NCBI GenBank assembly: GCA_963971305.1
Contig: OZ020306.1
Coordinates: forward strand, 74,001,022-74,065,021
Direction of reading: 5' to 3'
Source: Arcuatula senhousia
Lineage: Eukaryota > Mollusca > Bivalvia > Mytilida > Mytilidae
DNA: 64,000 bases
Both the position numbers and the translations under genes were made by a program. How positions within the stretch are numbered: the stretch's first letter is position 1; each line of letters starts with the position of its first letter. The notes under the pieces were generated by a model. The model did not search any database and was not told the origin of the DNA. It saw nothing but the letters and a program-made list of their open reading frames with translations. Positions 1 through 13,034 of this stretch are shown piece by piece.

Positions 1-852
1 TACGACAAACGTAGTGCAAAATTTAAGATCGTTATGAAAACATAGCATAAACGGCACAAATATCATACCGTCCAGGCCAGGTCTATGCAGTTCGTTCCTT
101 TTACGTTCATGCTACGATCATCAAGTTCTCAGTACGTTCCTAGTAGGTCTTTTCTACGTTTTGACTCCTCCACGTCCTCACTACGTCTGTTTTGAACATG
201 TTCAAAGTTATTCCACGTCCTTCGTGTTCTTACTATGTTCAATAAAGTTCATAATACGTCCATTCGAATTCGCACTACTACCATACACGTATATAGCACG
301 TCTTTACTACGGTCAACTAGTTCCTACCACGATTTAAGACCTTTTTAGGACTTAGTAAGAACGTAGTGCGAACTATATCCAAATGATTATTTTTACTACA
401 AGAACTATAGTTTTTAATATTAACCAATTTCTTTTAAAAAAATGATAAAATGACATCGGTTGCGATGCCGCTGAACAAATCATGCATACATGAACTGGTA
501 AAATACTTCATACAAAAAGGAGCAAGAGCAACACAGTCAAGAGCATGCCTCAAAGAATAGAAGAGATTCACATCGGGGCCTCCTTCTCTTGTATCATCAA
601 GTTAAAGCTATGAGTGACTCACTCTAGAAAGGCCAAAACATTTTAAAACAAAATATTTGGTATTGAATACGTGTTCAGTAATGTGCAAGAATGTAAGCAC
701 ATTATAATAATTTATGTTGTTAGTGCCAAATAATATTTATCTATTATTTACATTTTTTTATTTTTGATTTTATTGTTTATGTATTGTGCTTCCCTATTCT
801 TATGGGAATGAACTGCTTCTATCTTTTCGATAGATCCTCTTATGCAAATATA
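1..852. other. Intergenic; degenerate short repeats at the left edge
   Basis: No coding exon is supported here. Roughly the first 380 bases are rich in a degenerate motif of the TACGTYC/ACGTTC type, many copies at irregular spacing, which reads as a decayed low-complexity tandem repeat. The rest is plain AT-rich sequence. Confidence 0.5.
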
Positions 853-2594
853 CAAGAGGCTCCCAGGAGCCGGAATCGCTCACATAACTAAAATGCCTTT
901 TTTGAAATTTAAAGGGCCATAACTTTAATTTTGTCTTCTGACAACATCAATTAATTTGATGCATTAAAGTGTTGAGTTTAATTAGCTGAACATTATAGCA
1001 ATGAAAAGCTGTTTGTTATTTTCTACAGTTTGCCTGAATTATAAGCTCTTAAACTTTTATTTTGCCATTTAACGAACCATAACTCCTACAACGGGGTCAT
1101 TTAAAAGTTCCCTTACATTTAGTTTTTGAAGAGCTTGAATTACTAAGCAATATTGTAATTAAAAGCTTTTCTGTAGTTTTAAGGGTTTTAGACACTGTAA
1201 AGGGAATAACTCCTTAAATACGGGTCCTACAACTTTGACCCTCTAACAGATTTTGTAGATCTTGAACATGAAATTTAAATTTCTGAAATATCTTTAATAG
1301 TCTTAGAGATATTGAGCTTGATAATTACAAAACTTGCAAAAAATCAAGAAAAAGGGCAACAACTCCTACATTTGTGGTTAGATCTCTTTCAAATTTATCT
1401 GGCAGGTAGATCTTGAGGTGCTAAACACTTTTGCTTCTCGTCAGAATTTTGATATCTGTCACCGTTTTTGAGTTATTTTGAAAAAAAAACTGCATTTTAC
1501 CCCCATGTTCTTTTTTTTAGCCATGGCGGCCATTCTTTTTTTTTCACAAAGAAAAATTCCAAACGATGGTTTTGTAGAACTCATGCCAAGGAACAAAAAT
1601 ACTTAGTTTGGCTGCAATTAAACTTATGGTGTTAGTGGGAGTTTAATACAATGAATAGGGTTCGCAAAATGGTCAATTTTGACATTCTAAGGGGACTTCA
1701 TGTAAACCCTAAAAGGAACTAACTTACATCTTGTAACCGGCTATATATTTTGTAGATTTTTATGTGCCAAACAATATGCAATTCAAATTTTGCAAATATA
1801 CTTTATAGTTTCCAAGATTCTGAGCGCTAAATAAGTGCAAAATTTGTAAAAATGCAGAAAAATGGCAATAACTCCTACATGGGTCATCGGATCTTCTTAA
1901 AACTTTCAGGGCATGTAGATCTTGATGTGCTTAACACTTTTACTTTCAGCTAGTTGTTCTATAATTACAAATACCAAAATTCGGGTATAAACGGTTAATT
2001 TGGATATGCCATATATCGATATTTCAAGGAGTAACCTCTCATCAGTAGCATTTGAATCAAAACATTGGAAGGTCAAGTTCCAAAACTGTTGAAAACGAAA
2101 ATTACTCAAAACCAAAACGTTTGAACAAGGAAGCCAAATCCAGCACCGAGGATATCGACCATGTGCATTACAAGGAAAGAAACCTGGTGTTGTTCTTCAT
2201 TTTCATATAGTGTTTGGCATTTTAAATTTTAGGTAGAGCACCTCTGATGAGTCTTGAATAGACGAAACGCGCGTCAGCCATAGCAACATTTATGTTTCTG
2301 GAACTTGGTTGTAATTTATATTTCAGCCGAAAATTTGATATCTTTCACCGTTTTTGAGTTATTTGCAAAAAACTGCATTTTACCCTGTGTTCTATTCTTA
2401 GCCATAGCGGCCATGTTTCTCTAACAAATCAAAAATCCAAACGATCCTTTTGTAGCGCATATACCAATAAACAACTAGTTTAGTTGCAATTAAACTTGGT
2501 GTCAGAGGAGTGAACGTTTGAAAAAACTAACGGACGGACGACGGACGCCAAGTGATGGCAGTAGCTCACAGGACCCTTTGGGTCAGGTGAGCTA
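853..2594 (+). repeat. Long composite dispersed repeat (R2 family)
   Basis: The element begins with CAAGAGGCTCCCAGGAGCC and ends with a run of GACGGACG-type triplets, then a CCAAGTGATGG block and GGTCAGGTGAGCTA. The same two ends frame the copy at 9461-10672. Internally it repeats blocks of the type 'GGGCCATAACTCCTA...TTTGTAGATCTTGA'. A segment near 1448-1530 recurs near 2340-2430, and a fragment of another family (R5, reverse orientation, about 1980-2335) lies between them, which suggests nested insertion. No transposase or RT was seen. Confidence 0.7.
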
Positions 2595-4349
2595 AAATAA
2601 AAATTCGCCTCATTTGTAGCAAAATCTATATTTTTGAAAAGAACTTTTTGTAATGTTCATTCGATCTGTTTAAAGAATATATGTTAATTCTTTCACGAGC
2701 AATATATAAAGAAAAATGCATAGTCACATAATGCGTTTAAGGTAGAATCAATATCCGATTTAAACACATTTGACCCACCATTTGATCAGCCAAGATGAAT
2801 GCAACAATCATTTCGCCCGGTTTTTGAAAAAAAAATTAATCCACTGTTTTAAAAAAAATATTTAACATTAGATCCTATATCACAGGTAATGTTTGTTTGA
2901 TTTCTAAAGCTATAAGATTTTGACATTAATCCATATTGATTTAGGGGGGTAGAGTTTCTCTACAACACGCCAATGAAATTGTTTAAAGGTTATTTTACGT
3001 CCAATGAAAATGCTATTTAGAACAAATACATTTAGAATGTTACATCTATAGATTTAAAGATTCATAAAAGTTTCACTTGCAAACAGAATTGATCTCTCAA
3101 ACCAAGACGCACAGAAAGTCATTGCAAAAAGAAGAGACGACTAGTTTCTTAACTTCTGTAAGTATATTGTATTAAAAGTAAATGAGTTATGTAATCTAAA
3201 TTCATTTTCTTTGCCTGATCCTGCTTATGTAAAATGGAAAGTGTTTTCTGTAAAAGTAATCTTCGATCTATAACGAATTGCCAAAAAAATCCATTTTTGT
3301 CCGTTTTAAAAATAATGTCAAAATTATTTTAGTATGCTTAATGTGTTTATATGGCACTACTAGTAAATTAGAAATGTATTCCCTCAATAGAACCGGAGAC
3401 GTTGTATCGGTTTGCGGATACAAGTATGCCAACAGTTGGGCAGTGTGACTTAAATATAACCCCTAGCGAGTGTATATTTTTATATTTTAGAGTAATGAAA
3501 CGTTTTTATAAATCTAAATTTATTTTCAAGAAGAGAATTATTGGTAGCACGTGTTATGGAATGTTAGGGGAAAGGGTCTTCTAAATTATCTAGAAAAGGC
3601 GATCGCTGACCCAGTTTTTTGTTTTTCCCATGTTTTAAAAAAAAAATGAAAAATTGGTAGGCAAGTTAAAAAGTTTTGAATTACATTTTTCTCTAGTATT
3701 TAATCAATTGAACTTAATTTGTAACTATCTTACAAGCTAATAGAAAAAAAAGGTTCCTGATCCCTGATTTTTTTGCGATATTTTCATTGGATCATACTGA
3801 TTTTAATAGCTTTGATTGATTTTCCAATACCCCTTAAACACCTCAAGGTAAACAAATTCAAGTTGTTAGCCCATTTCCCCCGAGGACTCGGATAAACTAT
3901 TTCCATCACTTTGCATCCGTCGACTGTCCGTCTATAATTGCCGTTTTCTTTTTGCCTCTTATTGCGTGGCTATCGCGTAATTATCGGCATTTTTTGCGAA
4001 ATAACGTGTTTCACTTTGCGTTATCTCGTGTTACTATTACGCTTATTTGAACGAATGTCCGCTTTAGTTTTTGTTTGCCTTTTAATTCTTTTAATATGCT
4101 ATCGTAAAGTTGTATGATTGGTTTAATTCTTTTATGGTTAGGAAGCAACCATTTAATTTTTAATTGGGCGAGGTTTACATATTTCCATCCTTCTTCTTGT
4201 TTTTATTTTCGACAAAAAGCTACTTCAAATATTTTGGCCAAAATACCATTCTGCCTTTTTTAATCCTTTTTATTTCTGCGTTTTAAATTTTATTTTCACC
4301 ATAGCTCCCCGTCCTTAAACTCAAGTGGTCGTTCTCTTATTGTGCTATT
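2595..4349. other. Unassigned AT-rich intergenic stretch
   Basis: No exon can be supported with splice sites and a recognisable domain. The start or upstream exons of the C-type lectin gene may lie here, but none was identified. A short frame around 3402-3584 has no recognisable domain and was not called. Confidence 0.4.
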
Positions 4350-6735
4350 AGAAAATTCGAGTTCGAGTCATCAAGTTCTAGTTAGAATTAGAGTTATGAC
4401 TCGAGTTCCAGTTAGAGTTCGAGTTTAAATTTAAACTAACTCGAAACCGTAATTTTTATGGCAATAATCGAGTTACTACAGGACGAGTCGGAGTTCGATT
4501 TAGAGATCGTGTTAGAGTTCTAGTTTGATACTTAATTAAGCCTAATTATATGAATGTTTTCAAAGATTACTTTAAACTTGTTTTAGTTTAAACATATCTA
4601 TTTATACTGGATTGGAAAACAAGTGCTTGATGCTTCTACAAATCCCTCTCCAGTTTGCAGTTTGCAAGTGCAGCGGCCCCCATTGAGCCTACTATTATCG
4701 AACTCTACAAAGGGGTATTTAACGTGCACAGGGTATTGCTCTCCCCATACACTAGCATCGTTTCTTGGGACCATCCTCGCAAATTGTGTCAAGAGAGAGT
4801 CGGAAAATCGGTCCATGAAATGTTCACCCCAGAAGAGGATCGAACCACCAACCTCGGTGTTAGTAGCCCGACGCATTAACAACTACACCACCGGCTCTCT
4901 TGTTTTGATTGCCGCCTTGCAATATATCCGTTTATAAATAGATATGATTAAAAACCAATAAATAAGCACATTTACGTAATGTTACAAAGACTTTATAGAA
5001 GAAGCAAATATGTACCAATGGGGCCAGCGAATATCGTTAATCCAAATTCCATTAAAATTTATCTAGGGGTTCAGCAGGAGTTGCAAATTAGAAATTGGTA
5101 CCCCTTGTTTTCTTGTGGCTAAGTCCAATGTTTTTTTTCGATGAAAAAAAATCAATTCAAACATATTTTTAAAAGGTGGCGTTCATCTTCATGTTAAAGT
5201 TTCATTAAAATCCATTGATAAGCGATAGGCCTAGGTATCTTAAGTGAAAGGCCAAACGGACAGACACCTTATCCCTATTACCCAATTTAGAAGCGGGGTA
5301 TAATAAAAATTTGGAATACATATACCCCGGGACTGGACCAACGTGGAGGAATCCCCGTCTTTTGTCTTTTAATATCTGAAAATAGTATACCTCCACTCAT
5401 AAGAGAGGGGCTATATTGCAATCACCTTGTCCGTTTGTCTGTCCGTGAGTTGTACAGTTACCCCTTTTTTTTCAGCTCAGTCACGCATCTACTTCCTGTT
5501 TTCTTAGCGGAGTTGACTTTTAAGGGTAAAAAATAGACATTTTTTGTAACAGATTTCATGGCTTCTGCTAAAAGAATTGTTTTCTAATTCGGTACACAGT
5601 TTTATTATGCTGAGTTATAACGTGCCCCCCTTTTCAGGTATGTCAGGCATTTATTTCCTATTTTCCAAATGGTCAAGTAGGGGGTATATTTAGCACGACT
5701 AAAGGCAGTCCATTTTTATTTTATGTAATTTGTTTTTTTGAAAGTGTTGTGGGGGGGGGGGCGACGAAGCTGCAACGAGGATTGATAGAGATAAATATGT
5801 GTATAATATGTCGCTTCTGTGAAAGGCAGGTGACAAAAGAGGCTGTAGTTTGATATTTTCAATTTTTGGTTAGAGCGCCGGCTCTGGTGAGTCTTTAATA
5901 GACGAAACGGGAGGAAGGCGTGGCAAAATTTATTGTCGGGAGCTTTGTTGGATTTTCTTGAACACAGTTTGATAAAACGGGAATTAAAAGAACAAATAGA
6001 TAGAAAATGACCCAGTCACAATTAAAACAGCATGCTACTAGCATGTTCAAAATTGATCAACGCACTCTCGACATTCAACGACGTATGCTAACGTTCGCTA
6101 ACGTTCATAAACATATTCAAATCTTATGCAAAGCACACCAACGTGTTTATAACTCTTGTAACACGTCGGCGAATGCTGACACTATGCGTTATAATGTGAC
6201 AGGTCCATAAAGTAAAGAAAACAAAACCCTTTATCATATAACCAATATCTTTAATATATGTATTCATCTTAGAGATATTCACCATATATTCATGCCACCT
6301 CATCGGACAAGAGCGGGGTTTTATGTTTTACACTTGTCCATCTGTCCGTTCTTTCATTGGTCCTGTCTTTATTCTTTAAGCAACTATACTTTATTTGTAT
6401 ATAACTTTATCTTATGTATACCTCCTGTTATACTTTATTTTACCCAAGGCATTATTTTTGGAGCGGGCGTAGCACTAGTGAGCAATACCTCACAGATTTA
6501 CTTGTTTTCTACCAAGACAACTGTCAAACAGTTTGGGAGCGACCATTTGATTTTAGGGTGCATGCAACAGTGATGCAAATTTAAATGATAAAACGTGTGC
6601 TAAAAAAATAACTAACTCGTTTTGTAACTCGAACTCTAACTCGAACCCGTGTCGTAACTGGATAATTGTCATGAATATCACTGTTTCGAGTTAGCTGAAA
6701 ATTTCAACTCGAACTCGAAAAATAACTCGAGTTTT
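4350..6735. mobile_element. Element bounded by inverted TCGAGT/TAGAGT-rich arms
   Basis: The left arm (about 4350-4520) and right arm (about 6600-6735) are rich in GAGTTCGAGTT-type hexamers in opposite orientation. They also share a non-repetitive core: 'CTAACTCGAAAC' is at about 4434 on the plus strand, and its counterpart near 6690 is on the minus strand, followed on both sides by similar sequence. This fits long terminal inverted repeats of a non-autonomous DNA element. The interior holds a tRNA-derived SINE, a poly-G run near 5750 and no transposase. Confidence 0.5.
4598..4905 (-). repeat. tRNA-derived SINE
   Basis: Read on the minus strand, the right end is tRNA-like. It starts GAGCCGGTGGTGTAGTTGTT with an A-box-like stretch at about 4870-4885, followed by a B-box (GGTTCGATCC) at about 4836-4847. 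The spacing suits an internal Pol III promoter. A diverged copy in the same orientation lies at about 45240-45460. The tRNA-like part does not continue into a plausible acceptor stem, so this is a SINE and not a tRNA gene. Confidence 0.65.
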
Positions 6736-7592
6736 TATTTTTAGTAAAGGCGGCCTTGTTGGTTGGTCGACGTTCACAAATTTCACAAACTTGGTAGAGG
6801 ATATCCTAAAGATTAAGTGTAAAAAGTTTCAAAGCAACCCCACCAGTGGTTTCAGAGAAGAAGATTTTTAAAAATCAGTTAAAATTGATAGAAAAATCAG
6901 TTAAAGGTGGATAACTCTTTAACGGTTGATCTGACAATATTGACCGTAAATAGTTTTTGTAGATCTCAATGAGCTAAACAATTTTGCAATGCTAACTTTT
7001 CCTCTACAGTTTTCAAGATAAAGTCCAAAAACTGTGAAAATGGTAAATTTTGACGATTAAGGGGAAATAACTCCTATGCGGAGTCGTCTCACAACTTTGA
7101 CTCAATGGAGAGTTTTGTAGAGCTTTTGATACAGGAGTAGGAAAGTTGCTTCGGATTTTCTCTATCTCTTATACTTTTTGAGCTAAAACTAAAAACTATG
7201 GTCTGACCCCCTGTTCTATTTTTAGTAACGGCGGCCTTGTTGGTTGGTCGACGTTCACAAATTTCACAAACTTGGTAGAGGATATCCTAAAGATTAAGTG
7301 TAAAAAGTTTCAAAGCAATCCCAACAGTGGTTTCAGAGAAGAAGATTTTTAAAAATCAGTTAAAATTTATAGAAAAATCGGTAAAAGGGGATAACTCTTA
7401 AACGATTGATCTGACAATTTTGACCCTGAAATAATTTTTGTAGATCTCACTGAGCTGAACAATTTTGCAACGCTAACTTTTCCTCTAGCACTTATAGTTC
7501 TCAAGAAAAGTCCAAAAACTGTGAAAATGGTCAATTTTGACGATTAAGGGAAAATAACTCCTATTAGGAGTCGTCCCACAACTTTGACTCAA
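6736..7592 (+). repeat. Tandem duplication of an R2-related block, about 480 bp unit
   Basis: The block starting GGCGGCCTTGTTGGTTGGTC appears at about 6750 and again at about 7228. It is followed both times by nearly the same sequence (ACAAACTTGGTAGAGGATAT...). The second unit runs into a GT microsatellite. It belongs to the same broad family as the repeats at 853-2594 and 9461-10672. Confidence 0.7.
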
Positions 7593-7680
7593 TGGTGTGT
7601 GTGTGTGTGTGTGTGGGTGTGTGTGTGTGTGTGGTGTGTTGCTGGTGTGTGTGAGGGTGGGTGTGTGTGTGTGTGTGTGT
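7593..7680. repeat. GT/CA microsatellite
   Basis: An imperfect (GT)n tract with a few G interruptions. Open frames on both strands here are low-complexity artefacts. Confidence 0.95.
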
Positions 7681-8585
7681 TGTTTAACGCTCTTTATCGA
7701 CGCACCTGGGCCATGTAGGGCGGTCAGTTGTAACGGTGGAGGAAACCGGAGTACCCGGTGGAAAAGCACCGACCTTGGGCAGGTAGCTGGGAAACCTAAT
7801 CACATACAGTTGGGGAAGTCCCTTTTTGTTAAATATAAACGGGACTCCAACACCAGCTCAGAGGTGATCGGCTAGTTATCAATGTTGCATTTTTAAAAGT
7901 ACATATGGACCATGTTGCGCACTTGGTAAGAGGCTTAGGCATAAGAGATCAGGTCAACGATTCAGGCTCCTGGGAGCCTTTTGTTAGAAAAACTGAACTT
8001 GTGTATATAAAACATACAAATAAATTGCACCTTAAATTGGAGTGTTTTGCTGAATATTATATTTTAGGTACTGTAAGTAAAGCAGAAAAATATTTTCATT
8101 GTTTGCACATTAAGTGTATAATGTTCAACTGTTTCAATTTCTCCACATGCGTATTGAGGACTGTCTACAAATCCTTATTTGTGACAACAACCATTGAGTT
8201 ATGCATATCCAGATCTCAAGTTGTTGATTAAACTAGATGTCTTTTATTTAGAAAGTCTTTTGTGGTTTTTGTGACATCTGAGTGGAATTTGTAGTAAATA
8301 CTTTCCCGCTCGCTTGCATCTTATCTTCGTTTCCATTTCTTCTCTATATTTTGCTTTGCTGTCCTATTTACATCTTGTTTAGTGATGATATTATGACCAT
8401 TAGAGGTAGGATTTTCTGCTTCCGTGGTTGCTTCTATCCCTAACTTATCAATTAGTTCATTTTCTGTGTATATTCACGTGTTCTTTTGTCCAATTCAGAT
8501 GAACAACTATGCCGTCTTTTCCTAATACTGATAGTTTTCTTTAATTTAAGCTATAATTAATTTGTGACTATCCAATATCAAGTTT
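7681..8585. other. Unassigned stretch with an inverted R2 end fragment
   Basis: A GGCTCCTGGGAGCC palindrome at about 7965-7978 with flanking bases matches the R2 family 5' end in reverse orientation. The block at 7700-7880, with an 'AACGGGACTCC' segment, looks repetitive. No gene is supported. Confidence 0.4.
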
Positions 8586-9000
8586 AGCAGTGCGTCACAT
8601 CTGACACAAAAATTGCTCACACAAGGTTATGTTGCTCCTCTGTTGCTGTTTCCACTCAATGAATTTTACATAAGACATCATGCGCTTATAGACAAATATG
8701 GGATTTCGTTCGATCAGATGAGTGTAGATCTTTGTCTTAGGGATTTCTTTTGTCTTCCTTTACTGGATTTGACACACTGAATTAACCGTTGGCAACGCGA
8801 CTGCTTACTCTTTAGGAGCACCTGAGTTCACTCTCGTTACGACTGGAGTTCGCGTGTTGATTGGTATTCAGTGATTTTTGTGTTTCCATATTTTACATGT
8901 TGTCTGTTTTTGTCCTGTTCTTGTTTGTGTTTACTGGTTTTGTCTTTGCTCTTTCGGTTTTTTGACATTCGGATACCCCATTGGTACCTCTGCTTCTTAG
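8586..9000 (+). repeat. Dispersed repeat family R1, near full length
   Basis: A copy of the most frequent dispersed repeat in this window, about 415 bp. It starts near GCGTCACATCTGACAC, contains GAGCACCTGAGTTCACTCT in the middle, and ends near CCCCATTGGTACCTCTGCTT. No coding capacity was seen. The uniform end point across copies suggests a SINE- or MITE-like element. Confidence 0.8.
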
Positions 9001-9209
9001 CGATAAAATTTCATTGTCTGTCCGACGAAAAAATGCACTCCGATGGATTTTTTTAAAATTTTTAGTCTAAATGATGTGTTCCAATACTAAGTTGATTGTC
9101 AATAACTCTCCAAGCAAGATTGTTCTTCTTTCACAAACGTTTTTACTACAGTTCAATTATATCTTTCTCAAAACATAGTAATATTTTAGCTCCACATGAT
9201 ATCTTTCTC

Positions 9210-12200
9210 AAAATCGAAAAGGAAAATGAAAAACGAAAAGGAAAATGAATAACGAAAAGGAAAATGAGTCTTTTTCCTATTCAAAATCGAAAAGGAAAAT
9301 GAAAAACGAAAAGGAAAATGGGTCATTTTCCTATTCAAAATCGAAAAAAAAAAAAAAAATCGAAAAAAAAAATTTTTGAAAAAAAAAATTTGAAAAGGAA
9401 AATGAATAACGAAAAGGAAAATGGGTCATTTTCCTATTCAAAATCGAAAAGGAAAATGAACAAGAGGCTCCCAGGAGCCTGAATCGCTCACCTGGTCTTG
9501 ATGTTGACCCTGTACTTTTGTAGAGCTAAATGAGCTGAACATTTAAGCAAGCAACAGCTTTTCTCTACCTGCAATAGTTTTCATTCTATAGGCCAAAAAC
9601 ACCATTTTTCACCTATAAGGGGCCATAACCCCTATAAGGAGTCATCTGACAACTTCAACCCTATGGAGACTTTTGTAGAGCTAAATGAGCTGAACATTTA
9701 AGCAAGCAACAGCTAATCTCTATCTGCAATAGTTTTCATTCTGTAGGCCAAAAACATGAAAAATCGCTTTTTTCAGGGGCCGTAACCCCTATAAGGGGGT
9801 CATCTGACAACTTTGACCCTATGGAGAATTTTGTAGAGCTACCAGGTAAATGAGCTGAACATTTAAGCAAGCAACAGCTAATCTCTATCTGCAATAGTTT
9901 TCATTCTGTAGGCCAAAAACATGAAAAATGGCTATTTTTCAGGGGCCGTAACCCCTATAAGGGGTCATCTGACAACTTCGACCCTATGGAGAATTTTGTA
10001 GAGCTAAATGAGCTGAACATTTAAGCAAGCAACAGCTAATCTCTATCTGCAATAGTTTTCATTCTGTAGGACAAAAACATGAAAAATCGCTATTTTTCAT
10101 GGGCCGTAACCCCTATAAGGAGTCATCTGACAACTTCGACCCTATGGAGAATTTTGTAGAGTTAAATGAGCTGAACATTTAAGCAAGCAACAACTAATCT
10201 CTATCTGCAATAGTTTTCATTCTGTAGGCCAAAAACATGAAAAAATGCTATTTTTCACCTTTAAGGGGCCGTAACCCCTATAAGGGGTCATCTGACAACT
10301 TTGACCAAATGGAGACTTTTGTAGAGCTTTTGATGCTGAATCAGTAGCGTGGCCTCAGATTTTCTCTATCTCTTATACTTTTTGATTTATAAGCCAAAAA
10401 CAGTAGTCTGACCCCCCTAGTCTATTTTTAGTAACGGCGGCCATGTTTTTTAACGGATCAAAAATCAAAACACAAGTTTGGTGCAGGACACCCTAAGGAT
10501 CATTCATACCAAGTTTCATTAAATTTTGTTGGGTAGTTTCAGAGGAGAAGATTTTTGAAAAATTGTTAACAGACGACGACGACAGACGACGACAGACGAC
10601 GACGACAGACGACGACGACGGACGCCAAGTGATGGTAATAGCTCACATGGACCTTCGGTCCAGGTGAGCTAAAAACGAAAAGGAAAATGAATAACGAAAA
10701 GGAAAATGAGTCATTTTCCTATTCAAAATCGAAAAGGAAAATGAAAAACGAAAAGGAAAATGGGTCATTTTCCTATTCAAAATCGAAAAAAAAAAATTCG
10801 AAAAAAAAAAATTTTGAAAAAAAAAATTTGAAAAGGAAAATGAATAACGAAAAGGAAAATGGGTCATTTTCCTATTCAAAATCGAAAAGGAAAATGAAAA
10901 ACGAAAAGGAAAATGAATAACGAAAAGGAAAATGAGTCATTTTCCTATTCAAAATCGAAAATGAAAATGAAAAACGAAAAGGAAAATGGGTCATTTTCCT
11001 ATTCAAAATCGAAAAAAAAAAAAAAATCGAAAAAAAAAAATTTTGAAAAAAAAAAATTGAAAAGGAAAATGAATAACGAAAAGGAAAATGAGTCATATTC
11101 CTATTCAAAATCGAAAAGGAAAATGAAAAACGAAAAGGAAAATGAATAACGAAAAGGAAAATGAGTCATTTTCCTTTTCAAAATCGAAAAGGAAAATGAA
11201 AAACGAAAAGGAAAATGGGTCATTTTCCTATTCAAAATCGAAAAAAAAAAAAATTGAAATAAAAAATTTTTGAAAAAAAAAATTTGAAAAGGAAAATGAA
11301 TAACGAAAAGGAAAATGGGTCATTTTCCTATTCAAAATCGAAAAGGAAAATGAATAACGAAAAGGAAAATGAGTCATTTTCCTATTCAAAATCGAAAAGG
11401 AAAATGAAAAACGAAAAGGAAAATGGGTCATTTTCCTATTCAAAATCAAAAAAAAAAAAAAAAAAATTTGAAAAAAAAATTTGAAAAGGAAAATGAATAA
11501 CGAAAAGGAAAATGGGTCATTTTCCTATTCAAAATCGAAAAGGAAAATGAAAAACGAAAAGGAAAATGAATAACGAAAAGGAAAATGAGTCATTTTCCTA
11601 TTCAAAATCGAAAAGGAAAAGGAAAAACGAAAAGGAAAATGGGTCATTTTCCTATTCAAAATCGAAAAAAAAAAATCGAAAAAAAAAAATTTTTGAAAAA
11701 AAAAAATTGAAAAGGAAAATGAATAACGAAAAGGAAAATGGGTCATTTTCCTATTCAAAATCGAAAAGGAAAATGAAAAACGAAAAGGAAAATGAGTCAT
11801 TTTCCTATTCAAAATCGAAAAGGAAAATGAAAAACCAAAAGGAAAATGGGTCATTTTCCTATTCAAAATCGAAAAAAAAAAAAAATCGAAAAAAAAAATT
11901 TTTGAAAAAAAAAAATTGAAAAGGAAAATGAATAACGAAAAGGAAAATGGGTCATTTTCCTATTCAAAATCGAAAAGGAAAATGAAAAACGAAAAGGAAA
12001 ATGAATAACGAAAAGGAAAATGAGTCATTTTCCTATTCAAAATCGAAAAGGAAAATGAAAAACGAAAAGGAAAATGGGTCATTTTCCTATTCAAAATCGA
12101 AAAAAAAAAAAAATTTGAAATAAAAAATTTTTGAAAAAAAAAATTTGAAAAGGAAAATGAATAACGAAAAGGAAAATGGGTCATTTTCCTATTCAAAATC

Positions 12201-13034
12201 GAAAAGGAAAATGAATAACGAAAAGGAAAATGAGTCATTTTCCTATTCAAAATCGAAAAGGAAAATGAAAAACGAAAAGGAAAATGGGTCATTTTCCTAT
12301 TCAAAATCAAAAAAAAAAAAAAAAAAAATTTGAAAAAAAAATTTGAAAAGGAAAATGAATAACGAAAAGGAAAATGGGTCATTTTCCTATTCAAAATCGA
12401 AAAGGAAAATGAAAAACGAAAAGGAAAATGAATAACGAAAAGGAAAATGAGTCATTTTCCTATTCAAAATCGAAAAGGAAAAGGAAAAACGAAAAGGAAA
12501 ATGGGTCATTTCCGTATTCAAAATCGAAAAAAAAAATCGAAAAAAAAAATTTTGAAAAAAAACATTTGAAAAGGAAAATGAATAACGAAAAGGAAAATGG
12601 GTCATTTTCCTATTCAAAATCGAAAAGGAAAATGAAAAACGAAAAGGAAAATGAGTCATTTTCCTATTCAAAATCGAAAAGGAAAATGAAAAACCAAAAG
12701 GAAAATGGGTCATTTTCCTATTCAAAATCGAAAAAAAAAAAAAATCGAAAAAAAAAATTTTTGAAAAAAAAAAATTGAAAAGGAAAATGAATAACGAAAA
12801 GGAAAATGGGTCATTTTCCTATTCAAAATCGAAAAGGAAAATGAAAAACGAAAAGGAAAATGAATAACGAAAAGGAAAATGAGTCATTTTCCTATTCAAA
12901 ATCGAAAAGGAAAATGAAAAACGAAAAGGAAAATGGGTCATTTTCCTATTCAAAATCGAAAAAAAAAAAAAATCGAAAAAAAAAATTTGAAAAAAAAATT
13001 TGAAAAACGAAAAACGAAAAACGAAAAGGAAAAT
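9210..13034. repeat. Satellite array with TGAGTCA palindromes
   Basis: Array of GAAAAGGAAAATGAATAACG-type units alternating with poly-A/T blocks. Each unit carries a near-palindrome GGAAAATGAGTCATTTTCC or its GGGTCA variant. At least ten TGAGTCATTT copies occur at 205-236 bp spacing between about 10708 and 12890. A higher-order unit of about 861 bp is visible, because sites at 11163, 11371, 11587 and 11793 recur at 12023, 12231, 12449 and 12654. Long open frames on both strands are low-complexity by-products. The array is interrupted by a dispersed repeat at 9461-10672. Confidence 0.93.
9461..10672 (+). mobile_element. R2-family repeat inserted in the satellite
   Basis: It starts CAAGAGGCTCCCAGGAGCCT and ends CCAGGTGAGCTA. 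Near its ends it has a short inverted repeat (GCTCACCTGG / CCAGGTGAGC). Removing it rejoins the satellite unit cleanly. The interior has five to six tandem units of about 155-165 bp, marked by TTTTGTAGAGCT at about 9515, 9670, 9826, 9992 and 10148. A (GACGAC)n stretch precedes the 3' end. No ORF was recognised. Confidence 0.8.

Noticed and set aside
4660..4905. tRNA gene on the minus strand
   Set aside because: A and B boxes are present but there is no acceptor-stem closure, and a diverged copy exists at 45240; SINE head fits better.
7485..7875. Open frames across the GT tract
   Set aside because: Poly Val/Cys and Thr/His strings from a microsatellite.
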